64,000 nt of DNA from Symsagittifera roscoffensis (lineage: Eukaryota; Xenacoelomorpha; Acoela; Convolutidae): NCBI RefSeq assembly GCF_963678635.1, contig NW_026971731.1, positions 98,333-162,332 on the forward strand. The letters run 5' to 3'. The notes beneath the pieces were generated by a model, which made no database searches, had not been told where the DNA came from, and saw nothing but the letters and a program-made list of their open reading frames with translations. A program made the translations under genes and the position numbers. This document shows, one piece after another, positions 42,164 to 55,916 of the stretch (within the stretch, counting starts at the first letter, position 1; each line of letters begins with the position of its first letter).

Positions 42164-42686
42164 GAGCTTCTTTGTTTTAATGTTAACCTTTGAAAAAACT
42201 GTTTTTTTTGCACGTATTTCAATTAAAAAACATCCGAAAAGCAAAAAATTAGGATATGGAATAGCACTCGAAGTCAAAAGTATTGAAAAGTTTTGGTTTT
42301 GATTTAACAAGATTTCCAAACAAATCTTTGCTTAGTTCTTGCCTTCGCATAATGGGAAAAAGTTTGTTTTTTTTTGACATGGTTTTTTCGCAAAAAAAAT
42401 TTATTTTGAATTAACAAAAATTAACAGCATAATTGACCGGCACAGTATATACAGAACCATAATTAACACTATAACAATCATTTCTTTTGAACAAATCAGA
42501 TTCGTAGTTTGAGTTTTGAATTTTTCGAACTCTTTCTAAAAGTGCTGAGCCCAGAGATTGCGAACTTTTTTTTACGAACGAGTCATTCCCTTGATACGCT
42601 TGGTGTTTTCTCAGACCCTTCTATTGTAATTTATGTTGAACACCTCAACCAAGCTGCTTGAATACCTACCCACCTAATGTGAAAAA

Positions 42687-42748
<62 letters not shown>

Positions 42749-43179
42749 ATAGTTGTAAAAAAAATCTGTGTTTGTATAAAAAGAAAGGACAATCAATTTG
42801 TTGATATATGAAGTTAAATACTTCTTGTGAAGATTTTGGCTAATTGGGGTTACTATTAAAACTAAATGAAACTTGCCATCTCCCAAAAATGATCCAGAAT
42901 TGTGAGTAGAAATGCAATACTCTTTGGTTACTATGTATTTTTCGTAAAATAGAAACAGAAGTAAATACTGCAACAAGGAAAGTCAATTATTTTTTTATAG
43001 ACGGAACTGTATTTGTTTGAACTATCTCTGAAAATCTTGGCTGAGAGGGTTTCCTAATAAAAATAAATAAATTGATAATTTTTCAAGGAACCGAAAAAAA
43101 CTTGAAAAGACAATAATTGGTTACTATGATAAAATTCATTGGAAATTGAAATATTTAATACAATCTGATTAGAATCTGG
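42164..43179. other. AT-rich DNA with a TA microsatellite
   Basis: Related to 51400-52150, 57120-57900 and 58280-58650. The minus-strand ORF at 42689-42976 is driven by the (TA)n repeat and is rejected. No gene seen. Confidence 0.6.
42688..42746. repeat. (TA)n microsatellite
   Basis: About 28-29 uninterrupted TA units. The related copies at 52020 and 57730 have no such run, so it expanded locally. Confidence 0.92.
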
Positions 43180-43689
43180 GAAGAGCTTGACATATAGCAT
43201 CTGGCATTGGGAAGAATGAATATTGCAGAAAATTTTGGATTTACAAATTAGTAGTAACGCCTACACAATATCCATACAGGGAAAAGTCCTACAAAAGTGT
43301 CCATAATTGATACTATTTCCATATGTGGAAGTCGTAATGACTCAAATCGCTTACTTATATTTTCCTAAGACCTCAAAATTATTTCTCTCCTTTCTCTCCA
43401 TCAGATCAGTTTGCACTTCAAAAATTGACTCAAAAAATTTTAACTTCTATAATAACTTTTCATAAAACCAAAAAAAATGTGAATTTTTTTTGGTTTCCAA
43501 AAACCCTACTAGGAAAAATTAATTTCGAACCGTGCTTTCAACTAGTAAAAAAATTGATTTGAGACAATTTGAAAAATCCCAACAATTGTATTTTAGTGCA
43601 AAAGAACGGGAAGCAATATCGGCAATCCGGAAAGTTGTTATGCTGAAAATTTTGATTTCTTACTTATAAATAAGCCAAATCTGGATTAT

Positions 43690-43934
43690 TGATCAGAAGC
43701 TCGATATTTGTGATATAGTATCTGAACAAGCAACAAACAACAAATTGAGGAGGTTAATGAAATGAAAGAATTCTATGTGAATAAGCCACCCTATTTTCAG
43801 ATTCCGCCCTTCACTGCAAAGGAAAGGAAGACTTGAAGCAAAGAGCTGTCAATTATTTTTTCAATCATTTTAACTATCTGACTCAATTTATGAGGGATTT
43901 TATGTTTCTTGATAAAATTAAACCTCAGTAATGT
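43690..43934 (+). pseudogene. Broken copy of the 59171-59416 ORF
   Basis: Aligns with the small ORF at 59171. Here the start ATG reads ATT and indels break the frame after IDQKLDI. The end (LTQFMRDFM) is still readable. Stop at about 43931. Confidence 0.55.
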
Positions 43935-45248
43935 GTTGCCATCTTTTATTTTAGGTTCGGTAAATAAAGTAATCTTGGTTCAAACTATTTTTTTTTACTT
44001 AAGTGTACAGTTAGAGCTATGGCATCTGAGGAACAGTCAGACAAAGCATACATAACTTAATCAAAACTAACATGAAAAATTAACGAATTATCGATAAATT
44101 TTCCAGTTTTTGTTTCAACACTTAACTTTTTTAATATAAAAACAGTCTATATCTAAAGTGAATTAATGTTTTTCTTATTTGATCAAAATTACAGTAAAGA
44201 AGTTATTTTTATTCTAAAGACTTATCAGTTTTTTTTTGACTTTTTGTTTTTCATTAGTTATTTTCAATTTTTGTCATATTTTGAGATTTTCATTGGCTAA
44301 ATGCTTTTCCTAAAAAATCAAATTAACTGAAAACAGGGGAAAACCACTTTATCGCGTTATTTACCACATTATAAAAAAAAATTTGTAGGAAAAAAAATCT
44401 ATCAAAAGCGTTTTAAAAGTCTGAAATGAACATTCATCAATTTTTGAGGTTGAACTACTACAAAATTACCAGAAAGGTTAACAGATGACGTTGATGGATA
44501 TTCTATTAGATTTAACTCGTAAAGAAACACAGAAATTTAATAAATATGAGGAGAAAAGATTACAGGAAAGAAGATCACTGCGAGATTTGTCATGAAAGTT
44601 TTTGATAAGAAGAGTTAACTCGGATTGAGTGGTCAATCAGTAAAAACAAAGCTACAGTAAGTCCTTTGAAACGAAATTTGAAGTTAGGAACATCATTCGA
44701 AAAATTTATAATGATCTACTTTTGTCGATTATATTTTAGTCATTAGACCAAAATTGAAAAATTCCGGTTTTTTATACTACATTATATAAAAAAAAAAAAA
44801 ATGTATTATTTGGTAATTCATTTTTTCAGTGGTTAGAAGTATAACCAATTTTGAAACTTGAATTGAGTTTCGAGAAAATAATATAAATCAGAAAAGAATC
44901 TCATTTATATCTTTTTGGTGTCAAATGTATATGTTATTTACGGTAAAAAAAAGTTCAATAAAATTAATAAATTAATAAGTTTTATAAACGAAGATTTTTA
45001 TTTTGATCTGAAAAGTGTTCTAAACTCTAAGAATGCTTTATTCTGATTGGTTAGAACCACAACAATTAGCTGTAAAGAATTGCTTGATTCTCGTAGGTTG
45101 ATCTCAAAAAATTTGAAATTTTCTATATAAGTCTTCCTCGATTTTGATTGGTTGATATCAAAACTTTTGAAAACATCAGTATTGAGTTGGATGACTTTTT
45201 TTCAGACTTCAATAGGATCATATCCGTTCTGATACCCTTTTATATTAG

Positions 45249-45339
45249 GAAAATCTTCTTCAAATTTTCAATCATTGGGATGCGCTCACTGATAGAAACG
45301 GAGGAGTTGCATGTATTGCATGTGGCAGAGAACGTACAG
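45249..45339 (+). pseudogene. Candidate 91-bp exon, left copy
   Basis: Preceded by TATATTAG and followed by CAG|GTTAAA, possible splice sites. One frame reads FNHWDALTDRNGG followed by CIACGRERT; the overlapping frame also stays open (ETEELHVLHVAENVQ). The copy at 60758-60848 has the same length and both splice dinucleotides. Which frame is real is uncertain. Confidence 0.35.
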
Positions 45340-48300
45340 GTTAAAATATGTCCATACATCGTACGTAGAACCTGTAGTGTTTTGAAATATTCAAACTGTA
45401 TTTTTTTATTTATAGCAGCGATGAACTCACTAATCATTTCAAGAAGAAGTATTCTTCCCGTCAAAAAAAGTTTTTAATATGAAAGAACGCTCAGCAGTCT
45501 CCGAACACGCTCCAAGAGGAGGTGAAACTCATTCTTTTCAGTTTATAATTTAGAAGAAACTATGAATAACATTTCTACTGAATCTGAAATGTCTGTACAG
45601 ATGTGATGAATTTGAAAAACTCTAGGAAAATTGTACAATTTTCCCATCGAATTTCTCGATCTGTTACTCAATTTTTCAAAGTTTTCTCTGTTTTTCATCT
45701 GTTTTCAAAGGTTCTGATTGATGATAAAACCAGCAACAATAGAGTTCAAACTGTCGTGAAATTTTGGTTCAAAATCAATCCAAATATCTGTAATCTACAG
45801 TAAAAACATTTCAGCTGCGTTTCCGGATTTCTTTTTGTGATGATTCTAAAGTAAATGTGCATAACAAACTACATATTAATTAAACATCGACGTATTGAAT
45901 GGTTTTGCCTTGTTACTATTTTGAAGTTTTCCCTAATTAGTGCCTGTAAAAGATTTTTTAGAGTAGTGCGTTTTTAAGCAGATAGAGGGAGTTTTTAGGC
46001 AGATAAAAACACAATTTACTTCAAAAGAATTTGGAGAGAATTTTGGAAAGTTTGTTATCACCTGATACAATAATTGAAATTATTTGAAAAGTGAGATGTT
46101 TTGAGAATAGTTTTTGTGAAGTAAACCCAACAACGTCTTTTGGACGATGATACATGAAGCATAAATCAACTATTTGCTTTCAATATTTACGTTTCAATAC
46201 TTTGGTTAATTGCACAAAAAATGATGTGGAAAGACTTTAAGAGAAAATAATATGGAACTTGCTAAAAGTTTCGATTTAAACTAACACTTTAGCAGAGCCA
46301 AATTTTATTTTTTTTTGGAAAATTACCATAAACAAATTCCTATTAGACACACACTAAAGATTTTGTTCGGTTAAGCTTCATTTTTTTCGATTAGAAAAAT
46401 AGCAAGAACTAACGAGTTTTGTTTTTCTCAATAAATTCGTTATCACTTGAAACAAAAATTGAAACTATATGAAAAGTCAGATGTTTCGAGAATATTTTTT
46501 GTAAAGTAAACCCAACGACATCTTTTGGACGATGATACTTGAAGCTCAATAAATATTTTCATTATTGTAAGATGATTCTATTCTTGAAGTTTGCATCCAG
46601 ATTTTTTTTTCTTACGCGATTTTGTTGAGACGAGCTCTATTAGAAGTTTATGATGTTGCCGAAATAAAGATCTAGCTTTCCGTGCGTTTTTCTACTTCAA
46701 AAATTTCCAAAATTTTATTCAAAAGAGGTGCTCCTAATTTATTTTATCAACTCAACATTAAAAAAACTTCCTATTTTTATTTTTCACATCTGCTTTTGAT
46801 TGCTTTAACTAACAACTAACAATTTCGAGAGAAACCTGGATAAAAATTTTTAAAAAAGCAAATGGATAACTATTTTGCTCGAAAAATGATAGTTAATGAT
46901 CCCAAAAGTTGTATTTTTACTTAAGTTATTTACTGTAGCAACTTAAAAAGGGAACATAAGAAGAAAACAAAATACATAAAAAAAACTTAAACGCTAGTAG
47001 CCCTTTTTTGTCTCTGCAGGAAATTTGCTAGTTTAATTGATACTGTTTTCCTCCTAAACGCCCCAGTTCTGAATACAATCTCTCGTCAGTGAGTTTAATA
47101 GCGAAAACATGTGTTTGGCAGAAAGCAAGAATGATTTTAAAATGTCTTATTTTTCGGAAACATCATGAAAAAATTTTTTTGTAGAAGCAACAGATAGATG
47201 ATCATCAGTTATGAAGAGGATTTTGTTGAATTTCATCCAATTACATGTTTTATTACAATATTTTTTTCATTATTTTCATGTTGTACAATCGAAAAAAAAT
47301 TACCACAATTTTAACAGGTAGTTGTTAATTTTATTATGGATCTGAAATTTATTTTTATTTACGGAGTTGTACATTTTCTACAAAACTGGATTAATCGTTG
47401 AGACAAAACTGTGGTGGAGTTGAATCATAAAGTTTGATTTAGGAAATTTAGTGAGTTTGGCTCTTACTGCTCATTTGAACTGAGATTCTTTTTAAATTCT
47501 CCCTGAACTGAACAAAAAACAAAGTTTTTACACGGTTGAAAACTGAAATGCTTGGGTATTTTTGATTAATTTTTCCTTTAGTTTCTCGAAACTCACAATT
47601 ACTTCAAATATTTTCTCGACAACTTGGAATTTTCAGTTTTAAATAAGTTTTCATTAGCTTGCTTTTTCAAGTTCAGAGCATTATATAATCCACTTTTTAG
47701 CTCTTTTTATGCTAATTTTTTATCGTATTTCAATATTCTGAGAGTAAACTGTGAAAAAAATCATGTTTTTATTCAAAATTTTGTCTCATTGTCTCAACGT
47801 GTTTCAAATTCAATTACAATTTAGGCCCTAATTTTAGTTTTATATCAAAGTATATCTTTTCAATTAGATCAGAAGAAACACATAGTCGGCCTAAACTTTT
47901 TTTTCTGCATATTTTTTTCCAAATACCTGAATTTTTTTTGGAATTTTTTACCCAAGATCATGAATTGTGTTTCATTGAGAGCTTGCAAAAAATTGAGAAC
48001 TCAGCAGCTGGACAGCTGTTTCATTTGTAAAAATTTTGAATATTGTCTCGTGCTTTGTAATTTGACTTTTTTGCCTCCAGTTTTTTTGTTTTAAAAAGAA
48101 AGGAACATAGAGACAAGGTAAGAAGAGGTCAATGAAAGAAAAGTTTTTGATACACATTTTTGCCCAAGTTTCAGCAGAAAACTCTTGTTATATTTAAAAA
48201 ATCAAAAAACTCGTTTTTCTTGCATCGTTAAAAATTTAATTTTAAGAGCTCTTAGTTTTAATTTTGATGATTAAAAAATCTATTTTTTGCACGTTTTTCA

Positions 48301-48660
48301 ATCATCAAATTTGCACATCAGAAAAAAAATCATAAATTAAATATGGAATAGCAATTGAAGTCGAAAATGTTTGGTTTTTTTTGGCTTTTATCTAATAAGA
48401 TTTTTAAAATAAATTTTGCGTTTTTCCTTGCAAATGCATAAGTAAAACCAAGTTTGGTTTTGCCATTGTTTTTTCAAAAGCCATAAAAATGCAGAAAACT
48501 TCTCGAAAAAAAATCGCATACTTGTTAAAAAGGAAAACTTTTTTTTGCGTTTTGTAAAAAAAAGTATATAATTTTTTTCCCTTGAAAAAATGAAATTTGA
48601 ATTGATACTAACTTTGACACGTATTTTATGAAGATAAAATCAAAAACTTGTAGAATAATT

Positions 48661-50506
48661 GACTTGTTCACCTTTTACAGAAATATAACCATAAATACAA
48701 TCATTTTTTAAGCAAATAGGTTCCTATTTTGAGTTTCGAAATGCTGTTCTTTCAGCCCCTTTCCACCGTAAATTACGCTAAACAACACAACTAATTTGAT
48801 TGAATAATGCCCCACTTGATATGAAATTATATGAATAGAAATTGTTTTTGTACAAAAGTAAATACCATCAATTTTTTTATATCTGAATTGATATTTCTCT
48901 AATCTCTGAAGATTTTGGCTAGAGGTTGTTCCTTTTAAACAAACTGAAACCGGCAAATTTCCAAAGAACAGAAAAAACCGTGAATAGACACGCAAGAATC
49001 TTATGTTTCTTTGTTTTTCTCGTCAAAATCAACTGATTCTTTGTGACAAACAAAATTTTTGATTTAATCCATTTAGATAAGCACTTATACTAAAAATGAC
49101 GTCAAGGCTTACGCAATTTTACTTTTTTGGTGATGACATCATTCTGAAGTGACGTCACCACCCACGCAAAAAATCTACAATGATAGTGCCGTCTTTATTT
49201 AAATAAAAGAGAAGTTACCAACTATGCAATTATCCTTTGTATGGTAATGACGTCATTTTTAAACAGAGGTAACGTCAGCACCCACGCAATTTTCCTATTA
49301 TGGCAATGACGTGATTATTAAAACTTTTTCTTTTGAATTAAGGATGCAATCGCCTTTAAAAGTTTCTTTCGAAAATTGTAGAATTTTTCGGAAAAACTTC
49401 CATTCATTCAGAACCCGAGTTCTAGACATAGTTTTGGGTGAAGATTTAACAATTCTAGAAAATTTTAATTTAAAAAAAAAGATTTTCCCTGGGCTACTCT
49501 GCAGGAAAGAAAGAAAATTTTCGTTCGATTTCCTTTTTGAAGAATCAATCTTAATTTTTCACAGTTTTTTGGACATGTATGTAGTCTAAAATTGAATTCC
49601 CCCTGTAATCAGAGGCCTATTAAGGAAAAGTAACTCAACCAAATTGTCAGTTTTGAACCGAGGTTTGAGTAGCAAAGACTCAAACTTATTGCTGAATTTC
49701 ACCTGACTAGAAAAGAAGTTTTTAATTGTTCGAGAAATTTGGAATTTGATAGGAGAGTTGTTTTATCTTATTTCAAAGACTCTTTTTAAGTCCTAGCCAG
49801 TTCCAGGGTTTGTCAAAAACCCCCAGCCCAGTTCTTAATTTTCCATTTCTTCAAAGATTTCCTTGTTCAAGATCCTGCATGACCAGGATGGGAATGAGAT
49901 TTCCAAAGACTTGCTTCAAAAAATCTTCAATTTTGAGCTATCTTCTCAAAATTACATCTAAATCAAAGCCCTTGACTATCTTCTCAAAAGCTAACATTGT
50001 CTCCTTGATCCTTGATTTTAAAGAAAAAACTCAAGGACTTGTTGAGAAAAATGTTCATGTTTTTTTTCAGGTGTTACTTATCTCGCCGAAAATTTTAGTT
50101 TTGACAGCAAACAACCTGAGTTAAATTATTGCAAATTCTAATGTGAGCAATTATGGCATATTGGAAAAGTTTAGGTTCTCAGAAAAGGATATTGCTTTTA
50201 TTGATCATGACAATTATAACAAAAAAAAACACTTTTGTGATTGGAAACGACAATGTGTAAAAATCATCCAAAACTGAACTTTGTTAGACACGACACTTCA
50301 TCAAGGCATTGAGCTAGAAGGAAGCTGAATTTTGATTGATTACGACTATTGCCCGTATGGTTAAACCCACGCAATCGAGTTGAAGGTTCCCCTCACTCTT
50401 GATTAAAAATCTTTTTATTTTCAAAGTAACTACCGTCATCTAGATCCTCCATCAGCTCTAAAGTAGTTCGTATTCAAAACTCCTTCACTAAATAACTTTT
50501 CTTTCA
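48661..50506. other. AT-rich duplicated DNA with array 5
   Basis: Related to 52850-55916 and, more distantly, to 38076-40868 (shared CAACCTGAG and CTTATCTCGCCGA pieces). Minus-strand 48995-48708 is open for 95 codons but shares its DNA with disrupted copies. No gene supported. Confidence 0.6.
49090..49325. repeat. TGACGTCA array 5
   Basis: Units with AATGACGTCAAGG, AAGTGACGTCACCACCCACGC and AATGACGTCATTTTTAAACAG. It lacks the last units seen in array 6 because of a deletion at about 49320. Confidence 0.72.
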
Positions 50507-50960
50507 GAATGATCTTCTCTATTCAGAATAATGAACTCACATACTTGGTCGAGTTCTCAACAGTAATGATGACAATCTATGTGCTCGAGTCAGTCTCTGG
50601 GATTTTGATGGCTCAAATGGATCTCCCCATTCAACTTTGGCACATGATCGAAATCATGAGGAGAGGTTTTAGTGAACATCACCAGATGCAGGTTCCCATC
50701 ACTCAGATTTAGCTTGAAACGATGGGAATGAGGCCAATACTGCAGAACATGGTGGGATATATTATCACGAGTTCATGATTCTAGATAAGGGTCTCAACTA
50801 GTTAACGATTTTATTTTTTCCGTGGTAAGTGGAAGAATATTTGAAGAACCCAATTACATAGACTCCGCTCAACGAACCGCCAAGACAAAAAACGGCGATG
50901 GAGGCAAGATCATTTGCGCTGCCTTGAGATTTTGCAATTTTTTGAGATTCTATTTGGCTT
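50507..50960 (+). pseudogene. Decayed exon-like region, copy 1
   Basis: After a good acceptor (TAACTTTTCTTTCAG, ending 50507), one plus frame reads RVLNSNDDNLC, SLWDFDGSNGSPHSTLAHD, RNHEERF, then stops, then NDGNEANTAEHGG and YYHEFMILDKG. A later piece at about 50824 reads VVSGRIFEEPNY. The copy at 56270-56660 supports the same frame. Different stops in the two copies suggest both are dead. The overlapping ORF 50509-50712 is in another frame. No family recognised. Confidence 0.4.
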
Positions 50961-53324
50961 TTGGATTTGTAGATAAAACGATTGTTGTCATGTGTTTTGT
51001 AATTTGATTTTGTTTTCATCTAGCTTTTTTAAAAATGATAGGATCAAAGGGATAAAAATAAGTAGAGGTCAAAAAAAATGTTGTTATTTGTTTTTGCACG
51101 AATCACATCAGTTTTGCAAAATGATAAAAAAAATTCAAAAAATTTTGTCTTCTTATTTAAATTTGGGTTTTTTGCGCACTTCATAAGATAAATCACAACT
51201 GTGCATCTGTTAAAAAATTCACACTTTTTGCAACTTCACTACTTTTTATATATTTTTTGCACACTACTTAAAAATCCGAAAAAAAAACTTCCGTAATAAA
51301 AAAAATTTATTCAATTCTTTCGCATCTCGAAAAAAGTTTATTTTAAAGTTTCTTGCAATGTTAAAAAATAAGTTTAAGAGCTTCTTTACTTTAAGGTTGA
51401 ACTTTGAAAAAAATGTTTTTTGCAACTATTTCACTCAAAAAACATCAGAAAAGCAAAAAAAAACTAGGATATGGACTAGCACTCGAAGTCAAAAACATTG
51501 AAATTTTTTGGTTCTGATTTAACAAGATTTTCAATTCAATCTTTGCGTTTTTCTTGCTTTCGCATAAAAAAAAGTTTGTTGTTTTGCCAAGTTTTTTCGC
51601 AAAAAAATTCTCTCGAAAAAATTTTTAAAAAAAGTATTACATTTCTCGCATCTTGTAAAATCAATAATGTAATTTTATTAGTCGGAAAAATATAAATTGA
51701 AACTAAATTGCTTTTGACACGAATTTGATTTTGAATTAACAAAATTTAACAGAATAATTGAACCGCACAGTATTTACAGAACCATAACTAACAATCTAAC
51801 AATCAATTCTTTCGAACAAATCAGATTCGTTATTTGAAATTTGACCTTTTCGACCTCTTCCTAAAATTGCTGAGCACAGAGATTGCGAACTTTTTTCCCA
51901 GCGAGTCATTTCCTTGATACGCTTGGTGTTTTTTCAGATCCTTTCCATTGTAATCTATGTTGAACACCTGAACTAAGCTGCTTGAATACTTACCCACTTA
52001 ATGTGAATAAACTTGAATATAATATGTGTTTGTATAAAAAAAAGACAATCAATTTGTTTATATATGAAAATATATATTTCTTATCTGTGAGATTTTGGCT
52101 AATTGGGTTTACTATCAATAGTGGATGAAACTTGCCATTTCCCAATAAAGATCGAGAAAGATAAAAAATTTGAATTTTGTCTCGTGCTTTCTAATTTGAC
52201 TTTTTTGCCTCTAGTTTTTTATTTTAAAAAGAAAGGAACAAATAGAAAGGAAAGAAGAGGTCAAAGAAAAATTTTTGATACCCATTTTCGCCCAAGTTTC
52301 ATCAGTTTTGCCTTTTGCAAAATGCTGGAAAAAATAATAAAAATTTTTTGTCCTATAAATTTCAGATCATTTTTTTGCAGACATCATAAATAAAATCACA
52401 ATTTTGCAAATTGTTTCAAAAAAATAACAGATAATAAATTTTTTTAAAAACTCGCAATTCTTGCACCGTTAGAAATTGAAGCTTAGGTGCTCTTGGTTTT
52501 AATTTTTAGGATTAAAAAAATTACTTTTTGCATGTTTTTTGATTAAAAACATCAGTAAAAACAATAAATTAAGACATGGATTAGCAATTGAAGTCAAAAA
52601 TGTTGAGTTTCTTTTGGCTTTTATCTAATAAGATTTTGAAATTAAATTTGGCGTTTTAAAAAGCCATAAAAAATGCAAAAAAATTCTCGAAAATAAAATT
52701 GCATACTTTTTAAAAAAGGAAATTTTTTTTTGCATTTTGTCGAAAAAATTCTCGAAAATAAAATTGCATACTTTTTAAAAAAGGAAATTTTTTTTTTGCA
52801 GATTTCCATCATTGGAAAAAAAATTGCATTAAAAAAACTTTTTGACACGTATTTTATGAAGATATAATCAAAAATTTATAGAATATTTGACTTGTTCACT
52901 TTTTACAGAACTATAACCATAAATACAATCATTTTTTTAAGCAAATCAGATTCGTATTTTGAGTTTTGAAATGATGTTTATTCAGCTCCTTTCCACCGTA
53001 AATTATGCTGAACAATACAACTAACTTGGTTGAATAATTTCCCACTTGATATGAAAGTACTTGGATATAAATTGTGTTTGTACAAAAAGTAAATACCATC
53101 AATTTTTTGATATCTGAATTGACATTTCTCTAATCTCTGAAGAATTTGGCTAGAGGATGTTCCTTTTTAATAAAGAGAAACTGGCAATTTTCCAAAGAAC
53201 AGACAAAATCGTGAGTATATACGCAACAATCTTATGTTTCTTTTTTTTCTCGTAAAAATCAACTGACTCTTTGTGACAAACAAAATTATTGTGTTAATCC
53301 ATTTAGATATACATCTATACTAAA
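50961..53324. other. AT-rich duplicated DNA without a gene
   Basis: Long A/T runs and fragments shared with 41400-42900 and 56700-58650. A local ~60-bp repeat (AAAATTCTCGAAAATAAAATTGCATAC) occurs twice at about 52680-52790. Nothing coding. Confidence 0.6.
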
Positions 53325-53640
53325 AATGACGTCATAGCTTACGCAATTTTACTTTTTGGTGATGACGTTATTCAGAAGTGACGTCACCACCCACCCAAAA
53401 AATCTACAATGATAGTGCCGTCTTTATTTAAATAAAAGAGAAGTTACCAACTATGCATTTTTCATTTGTATGGTAATGACGTCATTTTAAAACAGGGTTA
53501 ATGTCAGCACCCACGCAATTTTCCTATCATGGCGATGACGTGATTATTAAAATTGAAGTGACGTCACAACCCATGGAATTTTCCTTCTATAGCTATGACT
53601 CTATCCTTTAAATAGAAATGACGTCGCTACGTACGCAACT
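53325..53640. repeat. TGACGTCA array 6
   Basis: Five to six units: ATGACGTCATAGC, AGTGACGTCACCACCCACC, ATGACGTCATTTT, ATGACGTGATT, AGTGACGTCACAACCCA and ATGACGTCGCTACG. The most complete array in the window. Confidence 0.75.
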
Positions 53641-53765
53641 TTTTCTTTCATATTAAGGATGCAATCGCTTTTAAAAGTTTCCTTGGTAAATGGTAGAATT
53701 TTTCGGAAAAATTTCCATTCATTCCGAGTTCTAGACATAGTTTTGGGTGAAGAGTAAACAACTCT

Positions 53766-55916
53766 AGAAAATTTTATTTTAAAAAATATATTTTTCCTGG
53801 GCTACTCTGCAGAAAAAAAAAGAAAATATTCGTTTGATTTCCTTTTTGAAGAACCAATTATAGATTCTTGTTTTTTTTCACAGTTTTTTGGGCAATTATG
53901 TAGTCTAAATTTGAGTTCTCCCTATAAGCAGAGGCCTATTAAGGAAAAGTAAATCAACCAAAGTGTTACTTTCGAACCGAGGTTTGAGTATCAAAGACTT
54001 AAATTTATTGCTGAATTTTACCTGACTAGAAAAGAAATTTTAAATTGTTCTAGAAAATTGGAATTTGATAGAGAAGTTGTCTTATTTTATTTCGAAGATT
54101 CTTTTTAAGTCCTAACCAATTCCAGGGTTTGTCAAAAATCCCCAACCCAGTTCTTAATTTTTCATTTCTTTAAAGATTTCCTTGTTCAAGATCCTGCATG
54201 ATCAGGTTTGGAATGAGATTTCCAAAGACTTGCTTCAAAAAAATCTTCAATTTCGAGCTTCCTTCTCAAAATTACATCTAAATCAAAGCGCTTGACTGTT
54301 TTCTCAAAAGCTAACAATGTCTTCTCGATTTTGAAGGACTTGTTGAGAAAACTTTCATGTTTTTTTTTCTGGTGTTACTTATCTCGCCGATAACTATATT
54401 TTTAACAGCAAACAACCTGAGCTAAAATTAGTGCTATTTCTCATGTGAACAATTTCTGCATATCGGGAATGTTTAAGTTCTCAGAAAATTTTATTTTAAA
54501 AAATATATTTTTCCTGGGCTACTCTGCAGAAAAAAAAAGAAAATATTCGTTTGATTTCCTTTTTGAAGAACCAATTATAGATTCTTGTTTTTTTTCACAG
54601 TTTTTTGGGCAATTATGTAGTCTAAATTTGAGTTCTCCCTATAAGCAGAGGCCTATTAAGGAAAAGTAACTCAACCAAAGTGTTACTTTCGAACCGAGGT
54701 TTGAGTATCAAAGACTTAAATTTATTGCTGAATTTTACCTGACTAGAAAAGAAATTTTAAATTGTTCTAGAAAATTGGAATTTGATAGAGAAGTTGTCTT
54801 ATTTTATTTCGAAGATTCTTTTTAAAACCTAACCAATTGCAGGGTTTGTCAAAAATCCCCAACCCAGTTCTTAATTTTTCATTTCTTTAAAGATTTCCTT
54901 GTTCAAGATCCTGCATGATCAGGTTTGGAATGAGATTTCCAAAGACTTGCTTCAAAAAAATCTTCAATTTCGAGCTTCCTTCTCAAAATTACATCTAAAT
55001 CAAAGCGCTTGACTGTTTTCTCAAAAGCTAACAATGTCTTCTCGATTTTGAAGGACTTGTTGAGAAAACTTTCATGTTTTTTTTTCTGGTGTTACTTATC
55101 TCGCCGATAACTATATTTTTAACAGCAAACAACCTGAGCTAAAATTAGTGCTATTTCTCATGTGAACAATTTCTGCATATCGGGAATGTTTAAGTTCTCA
55201 GAAAATTTTATTTTAAAAAATATATTTTTCCTGGGCTACTCTGCAGAAAAAAAAAGAAAATATTCGTTTGATTTCCTTTTTGAAGAACCAATTATAGATT
55301 CTTGTTTTTTTTCACAGTTTTTTGGGCAATTATGTAGTCTAAATTTGAGTTCTCCCTATAAGCAGAGGCCTATTAAGGAAAAGTAACTCAACCAAAGTGT
55401 TACTTTCGAACCGAGGTTTGAGTATCAAAGACTTAAATTTATTGCTGAATTTTACCTGACTAGAAAAGAAATTTTAAATTGTTCTAGAAAATTGGAATTT
55501 GATAGAGAAGTTGTCTTATTTTATTTCGAAGATTCTTTTTAAAACCTAACCAATTGCAGGGTTTGTCAAAAATCCCCAACCCAGTTCTTAATTTTTCATT
55601 TCTTTAAAGATTTCCTTGTTCAAGATCCTGCATGATCAGGTTTGGAATGAGATTTCCAAAGACTTGCTTCAAAAAAATCTTCAATTTCGAGCTTCCTTCT
55701 CAAAATTACATCTAAATCAAAGCGCTTGACTGTTTTCTCAAAAGCTAACAATGTCTTCTCGATTTTGAAGGACTTGTTGAGAAAACTTTCATGTTTTTTT
55801 TTCTGGTGTTACTTATCTCGCCGATAACTATATTTTTAACAGCAAACAACCTGAGCTATAATTAGTGCAATTTCTCATGTGAACAATTTCTGCATATCGG
55901 GAATGTTTAAGTTCTC
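53766..55916. repeat. 717-bp tandem triplication
   Basis: Three head-to-tail copies: 53766-54482, 54483-55199 and 55200-55916. Copies 2 and 3 are nearly identical, and copy 1 differs at a few sites (for example TCCTAACCAATTCC against AACCTAACCAATTGC). The joins are at AGAAAATTTTATTTT. The identical 74-codon ORFs at 54445 and 55162 cross the joins and are by-products. Confidence 0.92.

Larger units (their letters stand above)
43180..48660. repeat. Left copy of a >5 kb segmental duplication
   Basis: Runs in parallel with about 58660-64000, at a distance of about 15.48-15.52 kb: GATCAGAAGCTCGATAT at 43699 and 59175, GGGATGCGCTCA at 45279 and 60788, and GAACTCAGCAGCTGGACAGC at 47997 and 63513. 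Divergence is moderate with many indels. Contains decayed exon-like pieces, listed separately. The rest is AT-rich without a gene. Confidence 0.8.

Noticed and set aside
42689-42976. 95-codon minus-strand ORF
   Set aside because: Its N- or C-terminal part is the TA microsatellite (alternating Tyr/Ile) and the rest has no protein character.
54445-55386. Two identical 74-codon ORFs
   Set aside because: They cross the joins of the 717-bp triplication and are identical because the DNA is; copy 1 has no such ORF.
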